DNA of 7,606 nt, from assembly GCA_015655535.1 (NCBI GenBank), contig JAATEW010000225.1, forward strand, positions 1-7,606, read 5' to 3'. Shown one piece after another: positions 1-5,805 of the stretch. The stretch comes from Hyphomicrobiales bacterium. GTDB taxonomy: Bacteria > Pseudomonadota > Alphaproteobacteria > Rhizobiales > Beijerinckiaceae. The notes beneath the pieces are model-generated. The model saw nothing but the letters and a program-made list of their open reading frames with translations. It was not told where the DNA came from and searched no databases. Position 1 is the first letter of the stretch. Each line of letters starts with the position of its first letter. The position numbers and the translations under genes were made by a program.

Positions 1-426
1 CTCCGGCGCCGGAGCGACGCTCACCGTCTCGACCGCATATCCGCTGCTATAGCCGCCGCCGTATCCGCCACCATATCCGCCGCCATAAACCGGGCCGCAG
101 CCGAAGTGATGGCAATGCCCGAACGGGCGGGGAAAATGATGCGGGAACGGATGATGGAAGCCCGGATCGTGAAAACCGGCGAAATGGTTCGGATGGCCAA
201 AGCCGCCACCGAAGCCATGGTGGAACCCGCGAAAGCCACCGCTGTGGAACCCGCCGAAGCCGTGACCACCACCGAAGCCGCCGCCGTGGAAGCCACCAAA
301 GCCGCCATGAAAACCGAAGGCCGAAGCCGTGTTGGGCGACAAGACCGTCGCGAGGGCCGATGCGCCAATGGCAGCGGCAAGCATGAGTTTACGATAGGAT
401 TTGAAGGAGAAAGATTGCATAGCCAT
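1..426 (-). CDS. Exported Gly/His-rich low-complexity protein (partial, C-terminus outside window)
   Basis: Reading down from ATG at 426, the frame stays open for 142 codons to the left edge, so the stop lies outside. Residues 1-36 form a signal peptide: a basic segment (KSYRK), a hydrophobic core (LMLAAAIGASALATVL) and a signal peptidase I site after TASA (residue 36). The mature part is dominated by Gly, His and Phe (units such as GFHGGFGG and GGFHSGGF). Tyr-Gly repeats follow near residues 114-128 (GGGYGGGYGGGY), then a more ordinary stretch beginning AVETVSVAPAPE. Two Cys occur near residues 105-110. A Shine-Dalgarno-like AGAGGA lies at 435-440, and a second in-frame ATG at 420 is a possible alternative start. 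I do not recognise a family with known activity. Envelope or extracellular location is inferred from the signal peptide, and metal binding is possible only on composition. Confidence 0.82.
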   Translation of the reverse strand, partial: MAMQSFSFKSYRKLMLAAAIGASALATVLSPNTASAFGFHGGFGGFHGGGFGGGHGFGGFHSGGFRGFHHGFGGGFGHPNHFAGFHDPGFHHPFPHHFPRPFGHCHHFGCGPVYGGGYGGGYGGGYSSGYAVETVSVAPAPE

Positions 427-561
427 TGTCGTCGTCCTCTGGTCGAGGCAGCCCATCGCTGCCGTGCTGACCATTGGTCGCCTTCAACGCCAATCCCGTT
501 CATTCATCCGCGTGCGCTGACGCACATCAGCATCCTGAGCGAACGATGGCGGCTTGCCGTC

Positions 562-891
562 TCACCTACATGTGCGAGACGAAAAACGGTCGACATTCGC
601 GTAGAACGGATCGCAGCGCATACGATCCATAAGGAACCAGCATGCGCTCAGGAGAACGAAAACGACGAGCGCCCCGACAATGAAGGCGAGCGAGCCCTGA
701 TAGTCGGCACGCGCCTGATAGGCCTTTTCCATGCGCGCTTGGAGAATTCGCCTTTGATCCGATTCAATGGCGGCCTCGACCTCTCTCCGCCGCGCCGCCC
801 AGCGCTGCGCGCTCGAAGAGGCTTTGGCCGCCGCATCCTTTTCTCGCGCCTCTTCGGTCATCTGATCGCTTCCGCAGCGAAGGTTTCTCAT
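562..891 (-). CDS. Small protein with N-terminal charged helix and one C-terminal transmembrane segment
   Basis: This is a 109-residue protein if it starts at ATG 891, which has GAGG five bases upstream. ATG 861 has GGAAG seven bases upstream and would give 99 residues, so both are credible. A TTG at 927 would lengthen it but lacks support. After the start comes a highly charged, Ala/Arg/Glu-rich stretch (TEEAREKDAAAKAS to RRILQARMEKAYQARADY) with helical, coiled-coil-like character. A hydrophobic segment follows (LAFIVGALVVFVLLSACWFL, about residues 67-86), then a short Cys-containing tail of about 23 residues. The layout suggests an inner-membrane protein with a cytoplasmic helix. I do not recognise the family. 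It lies about 100 bp downstream of the tRNA-Leu gene on the same strand, with a -10-like TATACT at 929-934 (minus strand). It could be transcribed alone. Confidence 0.6.
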   Translation of the reverse strand: MRNLRCGSDQMTEEAREKDAAAKASSSAQRWAARRREVEAAIESDQRRILQARMEKAYQARADYQGSLAFIVGALVVFVLLSACWFLMDRMRCDPFYANVDRFSSRTCR

Positions 892-988
892 AACCGCCTC
901 GCATAGGATATGGCTGCCAGCGGGCAAAAGTATAAGACCCGTCGATCTCCCGATAAAAGAGCTTATGAATCAATAGACTACATGAAAT

Positions 989-1323
989 TGGTGCGGACGG
1001 GGGGACTCGAACCCCCACGGGCTTTCGCCCTACGGATTTTCTTACCGCTACGGCTTTCGCCGCCGCCGTGTCCGACGTTCGTGGTCTGGACTATCCCTTC
1101 ACCTTAGCCGCCCGGACCGGGCATGAGGACAAAGCGAATTGCTTCGATATGGCCTCAAACCTTAGGTGCTGCCCGTCTAGTCTCTACACCTTCCCTTTCG
1201 GGCTTGGCTCGGGATTGCCATGTGAAAGGGTTCCCCGAATTTGGGCAGTTCTACTTCCCCGGTTTCCCGCGGGAGCACTCAAATATTTAAGTCCGTTGCG
1301 TCTACCGATTTCGCCACGCCCGC
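989..1323 (-). tRNA. tRNA-Leu(UAA), interrupted by a group I intron
   Basis: On the minus strand, exon 1 is 1323-1289 (35 nt) and exon 2 is 1040-989 (52 nt, including an encoded CCA at 991-989). The acceptor stem pairs GCGGGCG (1323-1317) with CGTCCGC (999-993), with one G-U pair, and the discriminator is A. The D stem is GCG/CGC. After splicing the anticodon arm is ACGGA-CUUAAAA-UCCGU, giving anticodon UAA. The long variable arm AGGGC-GAAA-GCCCG is class II, as expected for leucine. The T arm is GGGGG-TTCGAGT-CCCCC. All parts of the tRNA are intact once 1288-1041 is removed. The bases following the anticodon, A36-A37-A38, fit the MiaA recognition pattern, and miaA lies in the same window. 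The adjacent promoter is listed separately. Confidence 0.95.
1041..1288 (-). ncRNA. Group I intron (IC3-like) in the anticodon loop of tRNA-Leu(UAA)
   Basis: This 248-nt intron lies between U34 and A35. P1 pairs exon ACTT with intron GAGT across loop AAATATTT, giving the conserved U-G pair at the 5' splice site. The last base is G (1041). Core elements on the minus strand are P (AATTCGGGGAACCC, within 1245-1228), Q (GGCAATCCCGAGCCAAGCCC, 1219-1200), R (centred on AGAGACTAGACGGGCAGC, within 1190-1165) and S (AAGGGATAGTCCAGACC, 1099-1083). Visible pairings include P3 CTGCCC/GGGCAG (1248-1243 with 1174-1169), P4 TCGGG/CCCGA, P7 GACTA/TAGTC (1182-1178 with 1093-1089) and P8 CACCT/AGGTG. GAAA-capped hairpins are present near P6 and P9. 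It resembles cyanobacterial and plastid tRNA-Leu introns, including the 5' start AAATA-TTGAG. No homing endonuclease is encoded. Autocatalysis is inferred from the complete core. Confidence 0.93.
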
Positions 1324-1361
1324 TTATCCGGCCGATTTTTAATGGCGGCCGCGATCCGCGT

Positions 1362-1390
1362 GATATAGCGGCAAGCCTTCCCTGAGCCAA
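1362..1390 (-). promoter_or_regulatory. Candidate sigma-70-type promoter of tRNA-Leu
   Basis: On the minus strand, TTGGCT (1390-1385) and TATATC (1367-1362) are separated by exactly 17 bases. The predicted transcript start is about 30-35 bases before the mature tRNA 5' end at 1323. The match is by eye and imperfect, but position and spacing suit a tRNA gene. It sits in the gap after the glycosyltransferase stop at 1417, so the tRNA need not depend on that gene. Confidence 0.45.
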
Positions 1391-1416
1391 GCCTGCATCG
1401 GACCGGACCGGAAACC

Positions 1417-2775
1417 TCAGGAAACCGGCGTGTCCGGCTGCCAAGAATAGGCGTTGCGTGACGCCGCCTGCCCCTCAGGCTCGGAGGGAGCCATGGACAG
1501 ATCAGAGACATGCGCCGTCACGGCCATGGCGATGTCGCGGCCGGCGTCGTGCCACGTCCGCAAGGGAGCCGATTTGATCTTGCTCTCATAAGCGGCGCGG
1601 ATGGCCGGATTGAGCAGCGTTCTTATGGCCGCTTCCATCTCGTCCGGCTGCGCCGGATCGAAATAGACGCAGAGATCCTGCCCGACCTCGGGAATGGATG
1701 TCGTCTTCGATGCCGCGCAGGCCTTGCCGAACCACAGGCTTTCGCCGACCGGCAATCCCCAGCCTTCCGCGAGACTGGGAAAGACCGTGAAATCGCAGGA
1801 CGCGTAAAGCCACTGCAATTCCTCGTCGCTTGGACCCTCGACGAAAAGGATGGGCTCGCGGCGCTGCGTCCGGTCGCGTTCATTGGCCGCGTCGAGAAGT
1901 CTGATCACTTCTTTGGCTTTCCAACCTCTCTTGCCGGCGATCACAAGGAGAGGCAGCGCGTCGCCCTGGTCCTTTGCAAGCCGGTTCCAAACCTCAATCA
2001 GACGCAGATGATTTTTCCGCACTTCGACCGTGCCGACATAGAGCACGAAATTGCGGCCATGGATCAAGCTCTGGAGGCGCTCGCTCAAAGCCTTCGGCGG
2101 CTGATTTCTGTTCACGCCGGGAAATTCATGCGCCAAAGACACGACCTCGACCGAGATCGGCATTTTCGCGCGCGGAATAATTTGTATCGCACGGGGAAGT
2201 TCGCTTTGCGTCGATCGCGCTCCGATGATCACATGGATCGGCAACCGCAGGATCGGAGCGAAAAAACGGTCCGAATGTTTGATCATGAGATCGGGATGGG
2301 TGATCGGCAAAACATCATGCAGGAGAACGACGAGTTTGATGCCTTTGCGGGCCGCGGCACGGTAAAAACGCATGATGTGGGAATCGAGCCAATAGGCGCC
2401 CGGTATAAAGAGCGTATCGCCAGGTCTCAGATTCGGAAGGCTGTCCCACGGATGACCGGTCACTCTCTCGACCAGACTCCCCAGGATATTTCGTAACGTA
2501 TAAAGCGCCTTCCGCGGCGCCAAATAGGTGCATTGACCCGCCAGCTCGCGCAAAAGCTCATCCGGCGAGCCGATCTTGTTGCGGATGATCCAATCCACTT
2601 CCGGGGAGTCGAAGCCGAAAGAATTCACCAGCGCAAAATCGAAATTGTTTTCAATCATGAACTGTAGAAATGAGATCTCTACACGTTGAATACCCGTTAT
2701 CCGGCGATTGCTAATCGCGTAAATCAATAGGTCTGAAATATCGATAAAGAGTTTTCTCATATCCCGCCGGCGCAT
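1417..2775 (-). CDS. Family 4-type (GT-B) glycosyltransferase
   Basis: This is a 452-residue protein, if it starts at ATG 2775. ATG 2760, giving MRKLFIDISDLL, is an equally good start, and neither has a strong ribosome site. The N-terminal domain begins with the DISDLL...RITGIQRVE pattern seen in many sugar transferases of this class, and HDVLP (153-157) is typical of its acceptor side. The C-terminal domain has LYVGTVEVRKNHLRLIEVW (about 245-263) and the donor-binding EX7E motif in FPSLAEGWGLPVGE (E337 and E345). No signal peptide or membrane segment is apparent, so it should act at the cytoplasmic face. It presumably transfers a nucleotide-activated sugar to a surface glycan or lipid-linked acceptor. 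Donor and acceptor cannot be read from the sequence. It stands alone with no neighbouring polysaccharide genes in view, which is slightly unusual. A -10-like TAATAT (2799-2794) lies upstream without a good -35. Confidence 0.9.
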   Translation of the reverse strand: MRRRDMRKLFIDISDLLIYAISNRRITGIQRVEISFLQFMIENNFDFALVNSFGFDSPEVDWIIRNKIGSPDELLRELAGQCTYLAPRKALYTLRNILGSLVERVTGHPWDSLPNLRPGDTLFIPGAYWLDSHIMRFYRAAARKGIKLVVLLHDVLPITHPDLMIKHSDRFFAPILRLPIHVIIGARSTQSELPRAIQIIPRAKMPISVEVVSLAHEFPGVNRNQPPKALSERLQSLIHGRNFVLYVGTVEVRKNHLRLIEVWNRLAKDQGDALPLLVIAGKRGWKAKEVIRLLDAANERDRTQRREPILFVEGPSDEELQWLYASCDFTVFPSLAEGWGLPVGESLWFGKACAASKTTSIPEVGQDLCVYFDPAQPDEMEAAIRTLLNPAIRAAYESKIKSAPLRTWHDAGRDIAMAVTAHVSDLSMAPSEPEGQAASRNAYSWQPDTPVS

Positions 2776-2981
2776 AATTCCGAGTTACGAACTATATTAC
2801 ATGTTGTTGTTGACACATTCATTGAGGACGCATGCCCCGCCGATCCTCTCCAAAAACGTGCATAAAGATCCCGCACTACCAGAAATCAACCAGACGGAAG
2901 CCGCAAGATCGAAATCGTAGACGCCAAAAGCGCGATGAGCAAAAATGCGAGTGATTTTGCGCCCGCGTCCCGCTCTAAATT

Positions 2982-3041
2982 ATTGAATCGATCACGTTTT
3001 ATGATTTTTGGACGCTCAATCCAGAGTCATCGTGATCCAAT
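2982..3041. repeat. Long imperfect stem-loop at the 3' end of miaA
   Basis: Nested inverted arms read inward as ATTG/CAAT (2982-2985 with 3038-3041), GATCACG/CGTGATC (2990-2996 with 3031-3037), ATGA/TCAT (3001-3004 with 3027-3030) and TGGA/TCCA (3009-3012 with 3020-3023), around loop CGCTCAA. Unpaired bulges separate the arms. The structure begins right at the miaA stop codon (3043-3041, minus strand), so it would form in the 3' end of the miaA transcript. It could terminate or stabilise that mRNA. There is no T-tract after it in either direction, so it is not a canonical intrinsic terminator. The rest of the gap to the glycosyltransferase start (2776-2981) shows no convincing gene. Confidence 0.45.
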
Positions 3042-3976
3042 CACTGAGTTTGAAAAAGTGGCATATTTTCAACAGCGCACATCCGAAATGCCGGTAACTG
3101 ATGCCGCGCGAAGGTGAATTGGCGCTTCGCATAGCGCTGTGTGTCCAAGATCCCGGACGCCGCGGCGGTTGCAAGATCGATCTCGCTGCGAAGATAGCGC
3201 AAAAGATGCGGAACGCCATGCGCCCGCATCACAGGCAGGGCCGGGTCGAGAGACCGTGCCGCCAGACGCTCGACTTCCTCCAGCGCCCCATGTTTCAGCA
3301 TCAGCTCGAACCTCGTTTCGATCCGCTTGCGCAAAAGACCGCGATCCGGTGCGAGAAACAGAGCTTCGCATCTGCCTATATCGACAAATGGCGCGGCTTT
3401 TTGATGTTGAAACGAGGCCAGACTTTGGCCGGTCGCGGCGAAGACTTCGAGCGCCCGCAAAAGCCGTTGCGGATCGGTCGGGCGCAGCCGCGCCGCCATG
3501 ACGGGATCGCAAGCCATGAGCCGCGCATGCAAAAGCGCGGGGTCCAAGCCTTCCGCCTCGGCGCGTACCTTCAGGCGGACAGCTTGCGGCACGCGCGGAA
3601 TGTCTGACAATCCTTGAGTCAATGCTTTGAAATAAAGCCCCGTCCCGCCGACAAAGATCGGCAGACGCCCGCTGTCTCGAATGGCCGGCAGAACGCGCGC
3701 GACATCTTCCAGCCAATGGCCGACCGAATAATTGACGGCGCCATCGACATGACCGAACAAAAAATGCGGGACTTGGCTCTCTTCGTCTTGCGTTGGCCGC
3801 GCGCTCAGCACATGCAGATCGCGATAGACTTGCATCGAATCCGTATTGATGAGCGCGCCACTGTGGCGAAGCGCGAGGTCGAGCGCGAAAGCCGATTTGC
3901 CGCTCGCCGTCGGCCCCGCGATGAGAACGGCCTCCACGCCCTGTAAAGACCTCTTGCTTGCCGTTTGATCGGGCAT
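3041..3976 (-). CDS. miaA: tRNA dimethylallyltransferase MiaA
   Basis: MiaA transfers the dimethylallyl group from DMAPP to N6 of A37 in tRNAs that read UNN codons, making i6A. Taking ATG 3976 gives 311 residues, close to the family's usual 300-310. In-frame ATG 4000 and GTG 4015 would add 8 and 13 residues, and none has a clear ribosome site. Motifs, numbered from the GTG, are the P-loop GPTASGKS (34-41), DSMQVYR (59-65), PHFLFG (83-88), GGTGLYFKAL (123-132), TDPQRLLRALEV (180-191), the MRAHGVPHLLRYL region (263-275) and RYAKRQFTFARHQL (294-307). All family hallmarks are present, with phenylalanine where many members have tryptophan after YAKRQFT. It is transcribed away from the toxin-antitoxin cassette and ends in the stem-loop at 2982-3041. 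Its substrates would include the spliced tRNA-Leu(UAA) from 989-1323. Confidence 0.97.
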   Translation of the reverse strand: MPDQTASKRSLQGVEAVLIAGPTASGKSAFALDLALRHSGALINTDSMQVYRDLHVLSARPTQDEESQVPHFLFGHVDGAVNYSVGHWLEDVARVLPAIRDSGRLPIFVGGTGLYFKALTQGLSDIPRVPQAVRLKVRAEAEGLDPALLHARLMACDPVMAARLRPTDPQRLLRALEVFAATGQSLASFQHQKAAPFVDIGRCEALFLAPDRGLLRKRIETRFELMLKHGALEEVERLAARSLDPALPVMRAHGVPHLLRYLRSEIDLATAAASGILDTQRYAKRQFTFARHQLPAFRMCAVENMPLFQTQ

Positions 3977-4095
3977 GGTGAAAGCCGCTTTTATGGACAT
4001 CGATCGAAGCCGCACCTGGAAATGACCGCCTCATGAACTTCATCCGAAGGCCTTGCGGTAATAGACTCCATTCGAAATCAAATATTTAGAGAAAA

Positions 4096-4116
4096 TCGCC
4101 AAGAACGGCATGGCGA
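4096..4116. promoter_or_regulatory. Candidate operator of the toxin-antitoxin cassette
   Basis: A 6-bp inverted repeat, TCGCCA (4096-4101) and TGGCGA (4111-4116), is separated by 9 bases. It is overlapped by a direct repeat of GAAAATC at 4091-4097 and 4115-4121. The right arm overlaps where the -35 region of the promoter at 4130-4138 should fall, so a bound repressor would block transcription. Autorepression by the antitoxin or the antitoxin-toxin complex is usual for type II cassettes. That this repeat is the site is inference. Confidence 0.4.
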
Positions 4117-4129
4117 AAATCGACCGATG

Positions 4130-4138
4130 TGTTATAGT
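4130..4138 (+). promoter_or_regulatory. Extended -10 promoter of the toxin-antitoxin cassette
   Basis: TGTTATAGT matches the extended -10 pattern TG-N-TATAAT, with TATAGT at 4133-4138. No good -35 is seen (about ATGGCG at 4110-4115), as is common for extended -10 promoters. The expected start of transcription is about 4145, which coincides with the first of the two ATG codons opening the antitoxin (4145 and 4148). The mRNA may therefore be leaderless. This also argues against the upstream in-frame ATG at 4127. Confidence 0.45.
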
Positions 4139-4144
4139 TTCTTT

Positions 4145-4366
4145 ATGATGAAAGCACTCGAATTGGCGATCACGAAGGCTTCGAGTCTCTCCGAAGCGGC
4201 TCAAGAGCAGTTGGGCCGCGAATTATTGGAGCGTATTGAAACGCTGGAGCAATTGCGCGCCGAAGTCGCGCTCGGCCTCAGCGAGCTTGACGCGGGGCGC
4301 GGCGAAGAGCTCGATATAGGGGACGTCATCCGGCAAGCCCGCGAAGAGCATGCCAAAAAAGCTTAG
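4145..4366 (+). CDS. Antitoxin of a type II (ParD/RelB-like) toxin-antitoxin cassette
   Basis: This is a 73-residue acidic, helical protein beginning MMKALELAITKASSLSEAAQ. The first half (ALELAITKASSLSEAAQEQL, RELLERIETLEQL) looks like a dimerising or DNA-binding helical domain. The second half (AEVALGLSELDAGRGEELDI, DVIRQAREEHAKKA) has the GLSELDAGRGE-type signature of toxin-binding tails in antitoxins paired with RelE/ParE toxins. It should neutralise the downstream toxin and repress its own promoter. An in-frame ATG at 4127 would add MCYSFF but overlaps the predicted -10 box, so 4145 or 4148 is preferred. The stop (TAG 4364-4366) directly abuts the toxin reading frame, which continues in the same frame. 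Confidence 0.82.
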   Translation: MMKALELAITKASSLSEAAQEQLGRELLERIETLEQLRAEVALGLSELDAGRGEELDIGDVIRQAREEHAKKA

Positions 4367-4666
4367 GGCGTTATTTGGGCGCCGAGAGCAAAGCGAGATC
4401 TCCACGAAGTTTGGCGTTACTACGCACGCGTGGCCTCGGAGGAAATTGCAGATAAACTTCTCTATGAAATCGCACAAGCCGGCGAAGCCCTTTTGGAGCG
4501 GGCCTTCATGTCGCGGACGCGTGAAGAGGTCATGCCCGGCTTGAGATCCGTTCTCGTTCACCCATACAGCATCTTCTATCGCATCAGCGATGATATTGTC
4601 GAAGTCATTCGTGTGCTTCATGAGCGGCGAGATTTTGCCTCCGCGCTCTCCAAGAAGGAACCTTGA
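4367..4666 (+). CDS. RelE/ParE-family toxin, start codon unclear (possible frameshift)
   Basis: From the antitoxin's TAG to TGA 4664-4666 the frame encodes 99 residues with a full RelE/ParE layout: GVIWAPRAKRDLHEVWRYY, then ARVASEEIADKLLYEI, GEALLERAFMSRTREEVMPG, RSVLVHPYSIFYRI and EVIRVLHERRDF. The strand-helix-helix-strand order, the R...VHPY.IFYRI region and the HERRD-like end are characteristic. The natural start should be ATG 4350, overlapping the antitoxin end (MPKKLR...), but that ATG is out of frame and would need one extra base near AGGG (4365-4368). In-frame options are a rare ATT at 4373 (AGGG four bases upstream) or GTG 4430. GTG 4430 would remove the first 21 residues, including the first strand and helix. 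So this is a frameshifted or start-less copy, an assembly error, or an unusual start. The family target could be DNA gyrase (ParE-like) or ribosome-bound mRNA (RelE-like), which I cannot decide. Confidence 0.72.
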   Translation, partial: GVIWAPRAKRDLHEVWRYYARVASEEIADKLLYEIAQAGEALLERAFMSRTREEVMPGLRSVLVHPYSIFYRISDDIVEVIRVLHERRDFASALSKKEP

Positions 4667-4765
4667 AAAGCAGCCGCTAGCGAACGGGCGACTTGAGAGA
4701 TCCAACTATTCAATGCAATGGTCATAGACGCGGCATTTGTGGCGGCAACCTCGGATCGGCGCTTC

Positions 4766-5767
4766 ATGGCCCTCTTCAAAAACCTGATCACCGACGTTCC
4801 CGGCCTTTCCGTCGGCCATGCGCAGGACGAAAAACTCGCCTCGGGCGTGACCGCCCTTATTTTCGATGAGCCCGCCGTTGCCTCGGTCGCGACGCATGGC
4901 GGCGCGCCGGGGCTGCGCGACACGGCGGCGCTCGAACCCGAAATGACGGTCGACCGGATCGACGCCATCGTGCTTTCCGGCGGCTCGGCCTATGGTCTCG
5001 ACGCCATGGGCGGGACCCTGGCCTTTTTGCGCAAGCAAGGCCGCGGCTTTCAGGTTCGCGATATTCGCGTACCGATCGTGCCCGGCGCCATTCTCTTCGA
5101 TCTTTTGAATGGCGGCGACAAGGCCTGGGGCGAGGTGCCCGTCTATTGGCAGCTTGGTTTCGAAGCTGCGGCCTCGGCGGGCTCGCAGTTCAGGCTCGGC
5201 ACCATCGGCGCCGGTTTCGGCGCGACGACCGTTAATCTTAAAGGCGGAATTGGCTCGGCAAGTGCTGAAACCTCCGCCGGCTATCGCATCGGCGCCCTCG
5301 TCGCGGTCAAAGCCGTCGGCCAGGCCACGATCGGCGGCGCCCCGCATTTCTGGGCCGCGCCCTACGAGCAAAATGGCGAATTCGGCGGCCTCGGCTGGCC
5401 CGCCGCCTGGCCGCCGGAGGCTCTTGCCATGCGCATCAAGGGCGATGCGCTCGAAAATACCACGATCGCCATCGTCGCGACCGATGCGCTTTTGACCAAA
5501 TCCGAGGCCAAACGGCTGGCCATCATGGCGCAGGATGGCCTAGCCCTGGCTTTGCGGCCCGCCCATGCCGGGATGGACGGCGATACGGTCTTCGCCGCGG
5601 CGACCGGCCGCGCCGCAACACGCCCAAGCTTGCGCGATCAGACGGAAATCGGGCTTTTAGCGTCCAATTGCCTCGCCCGGGCGATAGGGCGCGCCATTTT
5701 CGAGGCGGAGCCGCTGCCTTTTAAAGACGCCCTGCCCTCCTGGCACGGGAAGTTTAGCAAAAGCTGA
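4766..5767 (+). CDS. P1/DmpA-family (S58) self-cleaving peptidase
   Basis: This is a 333-residue protein of the L-aminopeptidase/D-esterase (DmpA) family, members of which cleave themselves into two chains and expose a Ser or Thr nucleophile. It begins MALFKNLITDVPGLSVGHAQ, the usual family N-terminus, which favours ATG 4766 over the in-frame ATG 4718 (16 more residues of unrelated character). Landmarks are ATHGGAPGLRDT (about 42-53), VLSGGSAYGLDAMGG (69-83), VPIVPGAILFDL (102-113), TIGAGFGATT (146-155), KGGIGSAS (159-166) and the cleavage site ENTTIAIVATDALL (230-243). Thr232 after Asn231 is the expected nucleophile. GMDGDTVFAAATG (269-281) is another conserved block. No signal peptide is seen, so it is probably cytoplasmic. 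The physiological substrate is unknown, and family activities include N-terminal peptide, beta-peptide and D-ester cleavage. Confidence 0.93.
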   Translation: MALFKNLITDVPGLSVGHAQDEKLASGVTALIFDEPAVASVATHGGAPGLRDTAALEPEMTVDRIDAIVLSGGSAYGLDAMGGTLAFLRKQGRGFQVRDIRVPIVPGAILFDLLNGGDKAWGEVPVYWQLGFEAAASAGSQFRLGTIGAGFGATTVNLKGGIGSASAETSAGYRIGALVAVKAVGQATIGGAPHFWAAPYEQNGEFGGLGWPAAWPPEALAMRIKGDALENTTIAIVATDALLTKSEAKRLAIMAQDGLALALRPAHAGMDGDTVFAAATGRAATRPSLRDQTEIGLLASNCLARAIGRAIFEAEPLPFKDALPSWHGKFSKS

Positions 5768-5805
5768 GCTTCCAATCACTTCCTCCGTCGCCTAGATCTC
5801 AACCC

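Noticed and set aside
512..525. Small hairpin GTGCG-CTGA-CGCAC between the first two genes
   Set aside because: The stem is only 5 bp with no T-tract on either side, which is too weak to call a terminator.
989..1040. tRNA 3' end as an integration (att) site
   Set aside because: No integrase and no repeated copy of the tRNA 3' end was seen in the window.
1068..1385. Protein frames inside the tRNA-Leu/intron region on both strands
   Set aside because: The sequence is fully accounted for by tRNA exons and conserved ribozyme core elements. No endonuclease motif such as LAGLIDADG or GIY-YIG appears.
1405..1427. Repeated GGAAACC units after the glycosyltransferase stop
   Set aside because: These are two short imperfect copies only, with no hairpin or T-run, so no repeat family or terminator is supported.
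2810..2815. Perfect TTGACA on the plus strand
   Set aside because: No -10 box follows at 16-18 bases and no plus-strand gene lies downstream.
2935..3117. 60-codon plus-strand frame between the glycosyltransferase and miaA
   Set aside because: It overlaps the stem-loop and the end of miaA, shows no domain-like pattern or ribosome site, and is explained as chance.
4354..4360. A-AAA-AAG, the classic -1 frameshift heptamer, in frame with ATG 4350 of the toxin
   Set aside because: A -1 slip here would run straight into GCT TAG (4361-4366), the antitoxin stop, so it cannot produce the toxin. A productive shift would have to occur after 4366.
4706..5371. Long minus-strand frame opposite the P1-family peptidase
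   Set aside because: It is antisense to a well-recognised gene and reflects its high G+C third positions. The protein is low-complexity and unlike any family I know.
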